Source: Prevotella sp.
Lineage (GTDB): Bacteria > Bacteroidota > Bacteroidia > Bacteroidales > Bacteroidaceae
Assembly: GCA_017449495.1 (NCBI GenBank)
Contig: JAFTFO010000039.1
Span: 1-64,000, forward strand
Length of the DNA stretch: 64,000 bases
Direction: 5' to 3'
Under the pieces are notes generated by a model. That model was not told the DNA's origin and searched no databases. It saw nothing but the letters and a program-made list of their open reading frames with translations. Positions 14,803-23,610 of this stretch are shown piece after piece. The stretch's first letter is position 1, and every line of letters starts with the position of its first letter. Position numbers and translations under genes: made by a program.

Positions 14803-17568
14803 TTAGTGCGCTTCGAGCCAGTTCTGGCCAAAGCCGCTGTCGGCTACGAGGGGAACGCTTAGCGGGAAGGCGTTCTGCATCTCTTCGATGACGATACGCT
14901 CTACGAGGTCTTTTTCCTCAGGGTAGACGGAGAAGTTCAGTTCGTCGTGGACTTGCAGGATCATCTTCGAACGGATGCCTTCGGCCTTGAAGCGCTGGAA
15001 GATGCGGATCATAGCTACCTTAATGATATCGGCTGCAGTGCCCTGGATTGGGGCGTTGATGGCATTACGCTCAGCGAAGCCGCGGACGGTGGCGTTGTGG
15101 GAGTTGATATCGGGCAGATAGCGACGACGGCCAAAGAGGGTGGTGACGTAACCCTTCTGACGGGCCACCTCCTTCGATTTCTCCATGTAGTCGTGAACCT
15201 GTGGGAAGGTGGTGAAGTAGCCGTCGATCAGCATCTTAGCCTCGTCGCGAGGGATGTCGAGACGCTCTGCCAGACCGAAGACGGTGATGCCATAGATGAT
15301 GCCGAAGTTGGCCCGCTTTGATTTCGTTCGTTCATCACGGGTCACGTCGGCAATATCCTTCTTATAGATATTGGCAGCGGTGGCGGCGTGCAGATCCTTT
15401 CCTTCGCGGAACACCTCCACCATGTTCTCATCCTGAGAGAGGTGCGCCATCACTCGCAGTTCTATCTGACTGTAGTCTGCTGAAAAGAACAGACAACCCG
15501 GCTCTGGCACGAACGCCTTGCGGATCTCCTTGCCATCCTCGCCTCGGATGGGGATGTTCTGCAGGTTCGGGTCGCTGCTCGACAGTCGACCTGTGGCGGT
15601 GATGGTCTGATTGAACGAGGTATGGATATGGCCGGTACGCGGGTTAATTAGCTTGGGTAGAGCCTCGATGTAGGTGCCGATAAGTTTCTTTAATCCTCTG
15701 TGTTCCAGAATGTCAGCAACGATCTCATGTTTATTGCGCAGTTGCTGCAGCACTTCCTCCGACGTGACATATTGGCCTGTCTTCGTCTTCTTGGCTTTCT
15801 CTACGATCTTGAGTTTGTCGAAGAGGACTTCGCCTACCTGTTTAGGTGAGGCGATATTAAAGTGTTCGCCTGCTAACTCGTAGATACGACCCTCTAACTC
15901 GTTCATCCGACTGGTCAAAACATTTGACGTTTCTTTCAGAGAAGCCGTGTCTATGCAGACACCATTCATCTCCATCTCTGCTAAGACGGGCATCAGAGGC
16001 ATCTCAATCTCGTAGAACAACTTCTCGCACTCAAACTTCTTCAGTTCTGGTTCCAGTTTGTTCTTCAGGCGGAGGGTGACATCTGCGTCCTCGGCAGCAT
16101 ACTCGTAAACCTCGGAGGGTGGGAGAGAGCGCATCGACCGCTGGTTCTTTCCCTTCGGTCCGATGAGTTGGTCAATGTGAATGGTCTGGTAGTTCAGGTA
16201 GATCTCCGCCATGTAGTCCATGTTGTGATGCAACTCGGGCTGGATGAGGTAGTGGGCGATCATGGTGTCCCACATCGGACCTTTCAACTCGACACCATAG
16301 TTGCGCAACACCTCGAGGTCGTACTTCAGGTTCTGTCCGACCTTGAGAATCTTCGGATCCTCATACACCTCTTTGAAGATGTTCACAATTCTCTGTGCCT
16401 CGTCACGGTTTTCCGGCACCGGTACGTAGTAAGCCTCAAATTCCTTCACGGCGAAGCTCAAACCGACCAACTCGGCGTCTATCGCACTCGTCGATGTCGT
16501 CTCCGTGTCTAAACTGAGAATTTCATTTGTCCTAAAAAAGTCACATAATTTTCTCAAATCTGCCTCATTCTCAACGAGTTTGTAGTTGTGAGGGGTCGTT
16601 TCTAAGGTCTCAAAACTCGCGTTTTTGGAACTTTCCGACCCGTTGGGGGCAAATTCTGCAAAGAGATCGAGTTGGCCGTTAACAGGCATTTGTGGTTTTT
16701 GGCTTTTTTTAAGAACTCGATCGGCGAAGCTTTTCATCTCTAATTCGAGGAGCAACTTGCCCAACTCTTCCTCGTCGGGGTCGACGAGCTTCAGTGCTTC
16801 CATGTCGAGTGCGATAGGCACATCGGTCTTGATGGTCGCGAGGAAGTAACTCATCCGGATGTCGTCGACATGCGCTTCGACTTTCTCGCGCAACTTACCC
16901 TTGATCTCCGACGACCGTTCAATCAGTGCGTCGATGCTTCCGAACTCATTGATAAGTTTCACGGCAGTCTTCTCTCCGACACCAGGACAACCGGGGAAGT
17001 TATCTGCCGAGTCACCCATCAGCGCCAGCAGGTCGATGACGGCCATAGGGGAGGGGATCTCGTATTTCGCCATCACCTCCTTCGGTCCCATCACCTCGTA
17101 GCCACCGCCATGACGGGGACGATAGATGAAGACGTGGTCGCTCACCAGCTGCCCGTAGTCCTTATCTGGTGTCAGCATAAAAGTCTCGATTCCATCGGCA
17201 CCAGCCTTCGTTGCCAACGTGCCGATGACATCGTCAGCCTCGTATCCGTCGACCTGTAGGATGGGGATCCGATAGGCTTTCAACAGGTCCTTGATGATGG
17301 GCACAGCCTTGCGGATATCCTCTGGCGTCTCCTCTCGTTGGGCTTTATATTCGGGGAAGGCCTCGCTGCGGAAAGTGGGGCCGTGTGGGTCGAAGGCCAC
17401 GCCGATATGGGTGGGCTGCTCTTTCGTGAGCACTTCGTTCAGGGTGTTCAGGAAGCCCATGATGGCACTGGTGTTCAATCCCTTTGAGTTGATACGAGGG
17501 TTTTTGATGAACGCATAATAGCTGCGATAGATGAGCGCATAAGCGTCTAAAAGGAAGAGTTTCTGCAT
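14803..17568 (-). CDS. polA: DNA polymerase I
   Basis: The 921-residue protein has all three Pol I domains. The 5' nuclease (residues 1-300) begins MQKLFLLDAYALIYRSYYAF and includes GYEADDVIGTLA and GDSADNFPGCPGVGEKTA. A 3'-5' exonuclease-like domain near residues 345-540 keeps the LSLDTETTS acidic motif. The polymerase domain has DPNLQNIPIR, motif A FSADYSQIELRVMAHLS, motif B RTKSKRANFGIIYG and motif C LQVHDELNFSV. It fills gaps in repair and removes RNA primers. ATG 17568 is chosen because the upstream extension lacks homology. Confidence 0.97.
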   Translation of the reverse strand: MQKLFLLDAYALIYRSYYAFIKNPRINSKGLNTSAIMGFLNTLNEVLTKEQPTHIGVAFDPHGPTFRSEAFPEYKAQREETPEDIRKAVPIIKDLLKAYRIPILQVDGYEADDVIGTLATKAGADGIETFMLTPDKDYGQLVSDHVFIYRPRHGGGYEVMGPKEVMAKYEIPSPMAVIDLLALMGDSADNFPGCPGVGEKTAVKLINEFGSIDALIERSSEIKGKLREKVEAHVDDIRMSYFLATIKTDVPIALDMEALKLVDPDEEELGKLLLELEMKSFADRVLKKSQKPQMPVNGQLDLFAEFAPNGSESSKNASFETLETTPHNYKLVENEADLRKLCDFFRTNEILSLDTETTSTSAIDAELVGLSFAVKEFEAYYVPVPENRDEAQRIVNIFKEVYEDPKILKVGQNLKYDLEVLRNYGVELKGPMWDTMIAHYLIQPELHHNMDYMAEIYLNYQTIHIDQLIGPKGKNQRSMRSLPPSEVYEYAAEDADVTLRLKNKLEPELKKFECEKLFYEIEMPLMPVLAEMEMNGVCIDTASLKETSNVLTSRMNELEGRIYELAGEHFNIASPKQVGEVLFDKLKIVEKAKKTKTGQYVTSEEVLQQLRNKHEIVADILEHRGLKKLIGTYIEALPKLINPRTGHIHTSFNQTITATGRLSSSDPNLQNIPIRGEDGKEIRKAFVPEPGCLFFSADYSQIELRVMAHLSQDENMVEVFREGKDLHAATAANIYKKDIADVTRDERTKSKRANFGIIYGITVFGLAERLDIPRDEAKMLIDGYFTTFPQVHDYMEKSKEVARQKGYVTTLFGRRRYLPDINSHNATVRGFAERNAINAPIQGTAADIIKVAMIRIFQRFKAEGIRSKMILQVHDELNFSVYPEEKDLVERIVIEEMQNAFPLSVPLVADSGFGQNWLEAH

Positions 17569-17655
17569 AACATTGTTTATTTTCTGCGTAAAATTACTAA
17601 AAAATATCGATATTACAATGTTTTTTACTAATTTTGTCACAAAATTCGAGGTATT

Positions 17656-18630
17656 ATGGATTATTTGTCAGTTATCAAACACCCGATTGAGAGTGATTTT
17701 CAGGAATTTGTCTTCCGTTTCCAGGGGACGCTGAGTCATAGCTATGGCCTGCTGTCACAGGCGTTGGAGCATATCCGTCAGCGCACCGGCAAACAGATGC
17801 GCCCCATGCTCACACTGTTGTCAGCGAAGAACTACGGTGAAGTGTCGGATATCACACAGGATGCCGCCGTGGCACTCGAACTGCTCCATACTGCCTCATT
17901 GATTCACGATGATGTGGTCGACGAGAGCAGCGAACGGCGCGGACAGGCGTCGGTGAATGCCTCTTATAATAATAAGGTGGCCGTGCTGGTGGGCGACTAT
18001 ATCCTCTCTACCTGCCTCGACTACGTGGCAAGGACGAAGGATCACAGGATTTTACAATATGTGGCCGACCTTGGCATGACGTTGGCTTCAGGTGAGATCC
18101 TGCAAATGCAGAATATCAACAGCGACGAGTTCTCTGAAGATGTTTATTATCAGGTGATTAGACAAAAGACTGCTGCTCTCTTCGAGACCTGTTGCGGTAT
18201 GGGTTCCTTGTCGGTGGATGCGTCTGAAGAGGACATCAAAAAAGCCAAACAATTCGGACAGGATCTGGGTATGATCTTCCAGATACGCGATGATATTTTC
18301 GACTATTTCGACTCTACGGAGATAGGTAAGCCTACAGGCAACGATATGGCAGAGGGCAAGCTGACGTTACCCGTGATCTATGCGCTGAACCACTCAGACT
18401 TCGAGCCTATGAAGGCGCTGGCCAGGAAGGTGAAGAAAGGCACCATTAATGCCGATGAAATCGCCGTTCTGGTGGAGTTTGCCAAGCAGAACGGCGGTAT
18501 CGAATATGCTGAGCGAATGATGGATCGCTACTCGCAGAAAGCCCAGAAATATATCGACGCTTACGTCAAACCGGAACTGAAAGAGGCCTATTCAGCCTAT
18601 CTGGAGTACGTTGTTCGCAGGAAGCTCTGA
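17656..18630 (+). CDS. Trans-polyprenyl diphosphate synthase
   Basis: The 324-residue enzyme condenses isopentenyl diphosphate onto allylic diphosphates to make the side chain of menaquinone or a related polyprenyl. Seen are GKQMRPMLTLLSA, the first Asp-rich motif LIHDDVVDESSERRGQ, and the second QIRDDIFDYFDSTEIGKPTGND. Chain length cannot be stated, but the small residues near the first motif fit a long-chain (octaprenyl-type) enzyme. It is divergent from polA with a TAATTTTG -7-like box at 17629-17636. Its TGA abuts the deoC stop. Confidence 0.9.
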   Translation: MDYLSVIKHPIESDFQEFVFRFQGTLSHSYGLLSQALEHIRQRTGKQMRPMLTLLSAKNYGEVSDITQDAAVALELLHTASLIHDDVVDESSERRGQASVNASYNNKVAVLVGDYILSTCLDYVARTKDHRILQYVADLGMTLASGEILQMQNINSDEFSEDVYYQVIRQKTAALFETCCGMGSLSVDASEEDIKKAKQFGQDLGMIFQIRDDIFDYFDSTEIGKPTGNDMAEGKLTLPVIYALNHSDFEPMKALARKVKKGTINADEIAVLVEFAKQNGGIEYAERMMDRYSQKAQKYIDAYVKPELKEAYSAYLEYVVRRKL

Positions 18631-19533
18631 TTAGAAGAACTTCGTCTCTTCGCCGATGACCTCACTCAGTAACAGGTTGGCCAGGCGTGAAGTGCCCATG
18701 CGGAACCACTGGTTTGTGAGCCATTTCTCACCCAGGACCTCTTTCACGATGGTGTAGTAGATCAGTGCATCCATCACGCTGTTCAGGCCTCCAGCAGGCT
18801 TAAAACCAATCTGAACGCCCGTTTCATCGTAGTATTCCTTGATGGCCTGGCACATCACATAGGCGGCCTCCGGCGTTGCGGCAGGCTCCAACTTACCGGT
18901 TGAGGTCTTGATATAGTCGGCTCCGGCATACATCGCCAACAGCGAAGCCGTCTTGATGTTCGAGGCAGTCTTCAGACAACCCGTCTCCAAGATCACCTTC
19001 ATCTTATGGTTACCGCATGCCTCCTTCATCTGTTGGATCTCGTCGCATACCGTCTCGTAATCGCCTGAAAGGAAAGCACCTACAGACAATACCATATCAA
19101 TCTCTGTAGCGCCGTCCTTGATGGCTAACGCTGTCTCTACCGTCTTCACTTCGATGAGGGCCTGAGAGGAGGGGAAACTGCCTGATACACAGGCTATTTC
19201 CACGCCGTCGACCTCCAAGGTCTCTGCAACGGTACGGGCGAAGCGGGGATAGACGCAGATGGTTGCCACGTGGGGTAGGGCAGGGTACTGCTCGTCGAAC
19301 TGGTTCACACGCTCTGTGAAGGCCATCACACTCTCGTCGGAGTCGGTCGTCTTCAGTGTTGTCAGCTCCACGCTGCCCATCAGGAATTGCTTCACCTCTG
19401 GGGTATCGTTCTCATGCACTTTCTCTGCGATAATCTTCTTCACGGCTGCCTTCACGTCCTCGTCAGAGAGGTCGAGATTGTACTTGCCAAGGGCCTCTTC
19501 AATGCGCCCCTTTTCTGTTGATGTTGTTGCCAT
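18631..19533 (-). CDS. deoC: Deoxyribose-phosphate aldolase
   Basis: DeoC cleaves 2-deoxyribose 5-phosphate to acetaldehyde and glyceraldehyde 3-phosphate in nucleoside catabolism. The 300-residue protein has ATICVYPRFA, the segment IDMVLSVGAFLSGDYETVCDEI, KVILETGCL, and the Schiff-base lysine region DYIKTSTGKLEPAATPEAA, with FKPAGGLNS after it. It has an N-terminal extension of about 50 residues (KYNLDLSDEDVKAAVKKI) compared with the short E. coli-type enzyme, as seen in Bacteroidetes. It is the last gene of a leftward cluster with mazG 12 bp upstream. Confidence 0.93.
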   Translation of the reverse strand: MATTSTEKGRIEEALGKYNLDLSDEDVKAAVKKIIAEKVHENDTPEVKQFLMGSVELTTLKTTDSDESVMAFTERVNQFDEQYPALPHVATICVYPRFARTVAETLEVDGVEIACVSGSFPSSQALIEVKTVETALAIKDGATEIDMVLSVGAFLSGDYETVCDEIQQMKEACGNHKMKVILETGCLKTASNIKTASLLAMYAGADYIKTSTGKLEPAATPEAAYVMCQAIKEYYDETGVQIGFKPAGGLNSVMDALIYYTIVKEVLGEKWLTNQWFRMGTSRLANLLLSEVIGEETKFF

Positions 19534-19545
19534 TGTCGTATTGTT

Positions 19546-19872
19546 TTAAGCCATTAATTTCTTGTTGTGAATATGTCTCAGCGAGTCGCGCTGCGTCTTC
19601 TTCTCAATCGATTTCTCGAGTTCTGTGGTCAGGTCGATACCCGTCTGGTTTGCCAGGCAGAGCAGCACCCAGAGCACGTCGGCCATCTCCTCGCCAAGGT
19701 TGTCCTTCTCACCTTCCTTGAAACTCTGGTCGCCGTATTTGCGGGCGATGACGCGAGCCAGCTCGCCGACCTCCTCTGTCAGCACGGCCATATTGGTCAG
19801 TTCAGAGAAGTAACGCACACCGTACTCCTTGATCCAACGGTCCACCAGCTCCTGTGCTTCCTTGATCGTCAT
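19546..19872 (-). CDS. MazG-like nucleotide pyrophosphohydrolase
   Basis: A 108-residue single-domain all-alpha NTP pyrophosphatase. It shows the EExxE...ExxD pattern of the family: LTEEVGELARVIARKYGDQ and NLGEEMADVLWVLLCLANQTG, which bind Mg and nucleotide. Such enzymes hydrolyse aberrant or excess NTPs to NMPs. Its ATG overlaps the stop of the upstream membrane-protein gene by 4 bp, and deoC follows 12 bp downstream, so this is a cotranscribed nucleotide-housekeeping pair. Confidence 0.9.
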   Translation of the reverse strand: MTIKEAQELVDRWIKEYGVRYFSELTNMAVLTEEVGELARVIARKYGDQSFKEGEKDNLGEEMADVLWVLLCLANQTGIDLTTELEKSIEKKTQRDSLRHIHNKKLMA

Positions 19873-20120
19873 AGCGGGAAGAAGGTGTTCATGAATATCA
19901 GCACTAACAGCGCCAAGCCAATCCAGGCGTTACGCTTGTTGTCTTTCTCGTATTCTTTCCAGTGTAAAGCCTTGTAAATCACCACGATAGCCAGCAGAAT
20001 GATGGTGGCGATCATGGGAAAGAATGCGTGGGCGGAGCCCCACAGAGTGCTGATAGCAAAGCTGATAATCAGCAGGAAAAAGCCTGCGTTCCTGATGTTA
20101 TTCAGATATTTCTTTATCAT
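19869..20120 (-). CDS. Small membrane protein, tandem paralogue 2
   Basis: The 83-residue protein has three hydrophobic segments and the central signature VIYKALHWKEYEKDNKRN. It is clearly related to the next gene upstream (shared order of segments and HWKEYE motif), so the pair arose by tandem duplication. No function is known to me. It overlaps the mazG-like gene by 4 bp. Confidence 0.75.
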   Translation of the reverse strand: MIKKYLNNIRNAGFFLLIISFAISTLWGSAHAFFPMIATIILLAIVVIYKALHWKEYEKDNKRNAWIGLALLVLIFMNTFFPL

Positions 20121-20144
20121 AATATGACTGTTATTTGTTCCGTT

Positions 20145-20393
20145 TTATCTTCTCATCAGCATCTGAATGAACAGAATGGCGATGGTGAGCAGGATGATCA
20201 TGATGTACTGCTTGTTCTCCCGCTCGTATTCCTTCCAGTGGAAGGCCTTGTAGATAAACACGACGAGCATCAGGAACAGGCCTACGCCACAGAGCCAGCC
20301 ACCGAAGAGCGCACCCCAAACCAGGGCGCAGACGATGCCGATAATGGTCAGGATGATGCCTGCAATCTCTATTTCCCTCAGATACTTCTTCAT
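20145..20393 (-). CDS. Small membrane protein, tandem paralogue 1
   Basis: The 82-residue protein starts MKKYLREIEIAGIILTIIG and carries VFIYKAFHWKEYERENKQY, followed by a last hydrophobic helix. It is the paralogue of the gene 24 bp downstream. The conserved HWKEYE core lies on the short loop between the second and third membrane segments. It follows dtd by 16 bp in the same leftward cluster. Function unknown. Confidence 0.75.
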   Translation of the reverse strand: MKKYLREIEIAGIILTIIGIVCALVWGALFGGWLCGVGLFLMLVVFIYKAFHWKEYERENKQYIMIILLTIAILFIQMLMRR

Positions 20394-20409
20394 CTTTATA
20401 TCCTTGTTT

Positions 20410-20862
20410 TTATTCCTTGTTCTTCGTGTCCATGCAGATTGTCACAGGCCCGTCGTTCAGCAGTTCGACTTTCATGTCGGCTCCGAATTCGCCTGTGCCT
20501 ACGGGCTTGCCAATGGCTGCTGAGAGCTGGCTGCAGAAGGCCTCGTAGAGTGGGATAGAGTGCTCGTGACTTCCTGCCTTGAACCAACTGGGACGGTTGC
20601 CCTTCTTGTAACTCGCAAAGAGTGTGAACTGGCTGACAACCAGTGCGTTACCACCCACATCTTGGATCGAAAGGTTCATCACATCGTTCTCGTCGCCGAA
20701 GACTCTGAGATTGGCCACCTTCTTCACCAACCAGTCGACATCCTCCATCGTGTCCTCGTCGCAGACACCTAACAGGATCAGAAAACCCTGCCCAATCTCG
20801 CTCTTCACGGCACCATTGATGGTGACGCTGGCGTGACTCACTCGTTGAATGACGGCTCTCAT
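20410..20862 (-). CDS. dtd: D-aminoacyl-tRNA deacylase
   Basis: Dtd hydrolyses D-aminoacyl-tRNAs and glycyl-tRNA(Ala), keeping D-residues out of proteins. The 150-residue length is typical. It begins MRAVIQRVSHASVTING, has the chirality-sensing motif ALVVSQFTLFASYKKGNRPSW (the SQFTL signature) and the cross-subunit Gly-Pro loop near the end, LLNDGPVTICMDT. It is the first gene of the cluster dtd, two small membrane genes, mazG-like, deoC. Confidence 0.96.
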   Translation of the reverse strand: MRAVIQRVSHASVTINGAVKSEIGQGFLILLGVCDEDTMEDVDWLVKKVANLRVFGDENDVMNLSIQDVGGNALVVSQFTLFASYKKGNRPSWFKAGSHEHSIPLYEAFCSQLSAAIGKPVGTGEFGADMKVELLNDGPVTICMDTKNKE

Positions 20863-20879
20863 TGGCTGTTATTTGTCGG

Positions 20880-20911
20880 CAAAGTTACATATTTATTTTC
20901 AAACCACCAAA
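20880..20911 (-). promoter_or_regulatory. dtd cluster promoter
   Basis: TTTG (20908-20911), 20 bp, TAACTTTG (20880-20887) on the minus strand. The leader is about 11 nt. Confidence 0.75.
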
Positions 20912-20976
20912 TCTGATGCCTCTTTTCCTCACTTTTCTTGGCACTTTCATAAATCGCTGATACTTAGTCATTTCAC

Positions 20977-21057
20977 AAATTCACTGAATTTGCCGACCAA
21001 ATTCAGTGAATTTACAATGCAAATTCAGTGAAATTGCTGACCAAATTCAGTGAATTT
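20977..21057. repeat. Array B: four palindromes at exact 22-bp spacing
   Basis: The 15-mers at 20977, 20999, 21021 and 21043 read AAATTCACTGAATTT, AAATTCAGTGAATTT, AAATTCAGTGAAATT and AAATTCAGTGAATTT. Each is separated by a 7-bp spacer (gccgacc, acaatgc, gctgacc). They fill the gap between the dtd promoter and the uvrC 3' end. Spacers of 7 bp rule out CRISPR. Confidence 0.9.
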
Positions 21058-21092
21058 GGTTTGTAAGGTATGCTTTGTCACTTTTAAAGGGG

Positions 21093-22934
21093 CTATTCCT
21101 TGGTCTCTTCCGAAGCATGAAAATGATTGTAAACGATGGCTGCTTTCGCTGGTCCGACAGCCCCGGAGAGTTCATCAAGGGTGGCCCCACGGATCTTTTT
21201 CACCGATTTCAGGCTCTTTAGAAGCGATTCACGAGCCTTCGGACCGATGCCCTTGATGGTGTCAAGTTCGGACTGTAAAGCGCGCTTAGAACGCTTGTTT
21301 CGGTGAAATTCGATGGCGAAACGGTGCACTTCATCCTGAATATGGGTCAGTACATGGAACAGTTCTGAGTCGGTCTTCAGGGCCACGTGCATCGGTGGGA
21401 AGCCATAGAGCAGTTCGTTCGTGCGGTGTCGATTGTCTTTGGCCAGTCCGGCAATGGGGATGTCGAGGTTGAGTTCGTCCTGGATTACCTGGCGGATTAC
21501 CTCCATCTGACCTTTTCCACCATCGGCGATGATGAGGTCGGGTAGGGGTTGTTGCTCCTCCAAAAGGCGGGTATAGCGTCTGTGTACGACCTCTTTCATC
21601 GAGGCGTAGTCATCAGGACCTACCACCGTTTTGATGTTGTAGTGTTTGTAGTCTTTCTTACTGGGTTTCAGCGCTTTAAAGACCACGCAGGCCGCCACGG
21701 CGTCGGTGCCGGAGATGTTCGAGTTATCGAAACATTCTATCTGGAAGGGGAGTTTAGGCAGGTGCAGTTTCTCCTGTAGTTCCTTCATCAGACGGGTCTG
21801 CTTTTGCTCTGGATTCAGCTTCTCCGCTTGCTTCAGACGGTCGAACTTATACTGCTTGCCGTTCATGATCGAGAGGTCGAGCAGCTTCTTTTTGTCGCCT
21901 CGCTGAGGCACTGTGAAGATAACATCTTCGAGTTCTACGTCGACCTCTTCAGGCACAATAATCTCCTTCGCCCGGCTGCCAAAACGCTCCCTCAGTTCGA
22001 CAATGCCCAACTGCAATAGCTCCTCGTCGCTCTCGTTGAGTTTCTTTTTGTACTCAATAGTAAAACTCTGGTTGATGGCGCCACTGTTCACATGGATGTA
22101 GTTGATGAAGGCCATCTTGTCATCGCTGGTGATAGAGAAGACATCGACGTCGTGGATGGTCTGACTGACCACCTCGCTATTGGCGACGAAGGCCTCCAAA
22201 GCGAGGTATTTATGCTTCACTTCTTCGGCCTCTTCAAAGCGCAAGTCCTCGGAAAGCCTGAGCATCTCGTCCTTCAGATCGCGCAGCACTTGACGCGTGT
22301 TGCCTTTGAGAATCTCCCTGGCCTGTAGGATGTTCTTTTGGTAAGCCTCGTAGCTCTGCTTACCCACACAGGGACCCATACATTTCTTAATATGGTAGTC
22401 GAGACAGACCTTATATTTGCCCGTCTCAACGCCCTCTTTTGTGATGGGTTGACGACAGGTTCGAGGGTGATAGAGTTGCTTGATGAGATCGAGTACGGCC
22501 TTCATCGTACCGATGTGGGAGTAGGGGCCGTAGTATGAGCCCCACTTCTTGTTGATGGTACGGGTGCTGAAGATACGGGGGAAGAACTCGTTGGTGACAC
22601 AGATGGAAGGGTAGGTCTTGCCATCTTTCAGAAGCACATTGTAGCGCGGGTTGTACTTCTTGATGAGGGAGTTCTCCAACAGGAGCGCGTCTTCCTCTGT
22701 GTTCACAACGGTGTAGCTGATGTCGAAGATCTTACTGACGAGTACCTTCGTTTTATAACGGTCCACCTCTGTATGGAAGTATGACGAGACCCTCGCCTTG
22801 AGGTTCTTCGCCTTCCCTACATAGATAATGGTCTTGTTGGCATCGTAGAACTGGTAACTACCAGGTTTGTCTGGTAGTCTGCTGACGATGCCCTTCAGGT
22901 ATCTCAACCGTTTCTCGTCCTCTTCCTTCGTCAT
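21093..22934 (-). CDS. uvrC: Excinuclease ABC subunit C
   Basis: UvrC makes both incisions in nucleotide excision repair. The 613-residue protein has the N-terminal GIY-YIG nuclease (LPDKPGSYQFYDANKTIIYVGKAKNL, residues about 15-100), a Cys-containing segment (CRQPIT...CLDYHIKKCMGPCVG), a UVR motif (LRFEEAEEVKHKYLALE), the RNase H-like 3' nuclease (FDNSNISGTDAVAACVVF, DLIIADGGKGQ) and C-terminal helix-hairpin-helix repeats (LDTIKGIGPKARESLLKSL). Length and motif order are normal. Confidence 0.97.
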   Translation of the reverse strand: MTKEEDEKRLRYLKGIVSRLPDKPGSYQFYDANKTIIYVGKAKNLKARVSSYFHTEVDRYKTKVLVSKIFDISYTVVNTEEDALLLENSLIKKYNPRYNVLLKDGKTYPSICVTNEFFPRIFSTRTINKKWGSYYGPYSHIGTMKAVLDLIKQLYHPRTCRQPITKEGVETGKYKVCLDYHIKKCMGPCVGKQSYEAYQKNILQAREILKGNTRQVLRDLKDEMLRLSEDLRFEEAEEVKHKYLALEAFVANSEVVSQTIHDVDVFSITSDDKMAFINYIHVNSGAINQSFTIEYKKKLNESDEELLQLGIVELRERFGSRAKEIIVPEEVDVELEDVIFTVPQRGDKKKLLDLSIMNGKQYKFDRLKQAEKLNPEQKQTRLMKELQEKLHLPKLPFQIECFDNSNISGTDAVAACVVFKALKPSKKDYKHYNIKTVVGPDDYASMKEVVHRRYTRLLEEQQPLPDLIIADGGKGQMEVIRQVIQDELNLDIPIAGLAKDNRHRTNELLYGFPPMHVALKTDSELFHVLTHIQDEVHRFAIEFHRNKRSKRALQSELDTIKGIGPKARESLLKSLKSVKKIRGATLDELSGAVGPAKAAIVYNHFHASEETKE

Positions 22935-22973
22935 GAGCTATTCTCCTTTATTTAAAGCATTTACGCCAGTCTG

Positions 22974-22989
22974 TGTTTCACGTGAAACC
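22974..22989. other. parS-like centromere site 1
   Basis: TGTTTCACGTGAAACC matches the ParB-binding consensus TGTTTCACGTGAAACA at 15 of 16 positions. It lies between uvrC and apt. A second site lies 637 bp away. Confidence 0.8.
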
Positions 22990-23002
22990 TTTTGGACGCC
23001 TT

Positions 23003-23029
23003 CTTCCCCTCCTGAGTTGGGAGGGGAAG
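23003..23029 (-). terminator. Hairpin terminator downstream of apt
   Basis: CTTCCCCTCC (23003-23012) and GGAGGGGAAG (23020-23029) form a perfect 10-bp stem over a 7-base loop, about 20 bp past the apt stop. No long T-run follows, so termination strength is uncertain. Confidence 0.55.
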
Positions 23030-23048
23030 AGGCTGTCTTGTATTCTTC

Positions 23049-23576
23049 TTATAATGTCATGAGGGTGGTGAGGTCGATGTCCTGGAAGAGGTCACGGCCA
23101 TGTAGACCTTCATCGGTGATCTCGATGATGAAGTTCATGTAGACCTTCTTGGGATTGAAGTGCTGCACGAGCTTGTAAACGGCCTTTGCCGTACCACCTG
23201 TGGCGAGTAAGTCATCATGGATGAGCACGACATCGTTTTCATCGATGGAGTCGATGTGCATCTCAACAGTATCGACACCATACTCTTTTGAGAAGCTCTC
23301 TTTGATGACAGTGGCAGGCAGCTTGCCTGGCTTACGGGCCAAGACGATGCCACAGCCCAGACGACCTGCGAGGGCAGACGCCATCACGAAGCCGCGACTC
23401 TCTATGCCTACGATCTTGGTGATGCCCTTGTCCTTGTAGAGGGCCTCCAGCTCGTCGAGCATAATCTTTACGCACTCTGCATTTTTGTAGAGCGTTGTCA
23501 CGTCACGGAAGTTAATTCCTTTCTTGGGGAAATCTGGTATAGAACGCAGATTGTCCAGTAGTACTTTGTTGTTCAT
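23049..23576 (-). CDS. apt: Adenine phosphoribosyltransferase
   Basis: Apt converts adenine and PRPP to AMP in purine salvage. The 175-residue protein begins MNNKVLLDNLRSIPDFPKKGI, contains KIVGIESRGFVMASALAGRLGCG and GKLPATVIKESFSKEYG, and has the PRPP-binding loop VVLIHDDLLATGGTAKA. ATG 23576 is preferred to the TTG two codons upstream. The gene sits between two parS-like sites and next to mnmG. Confidence 0.95.
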   Translation of the reverse strand: MNNKVLLDNLRSIPDFPKKGINFRDVTTLYKNAECVKIMLDELEALYKDKGITKIVGIESRGFVMASALAGRLGCGIVLARKPGKLPATVIKESFSKEYGVDTVEMHIDSIDENDVVLIHDDLLATGGTAKAVYKLVQHFNPKKVYMNFIIEITDEGLHGRDLFQDIDLTTLMTL

Positions 23577-23610
23577 AATCAATGAGTTATGTGATTGTCA
23601 TACCTTCTTT

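Noticed and set aside
20977..21057. CRISPR array
   Set aside because: Repeats are 15 bp with 7-bp spacers at a 22-bp period. CRISPR repeats and spacers are each more than 20 bp, and no cas genes are present.
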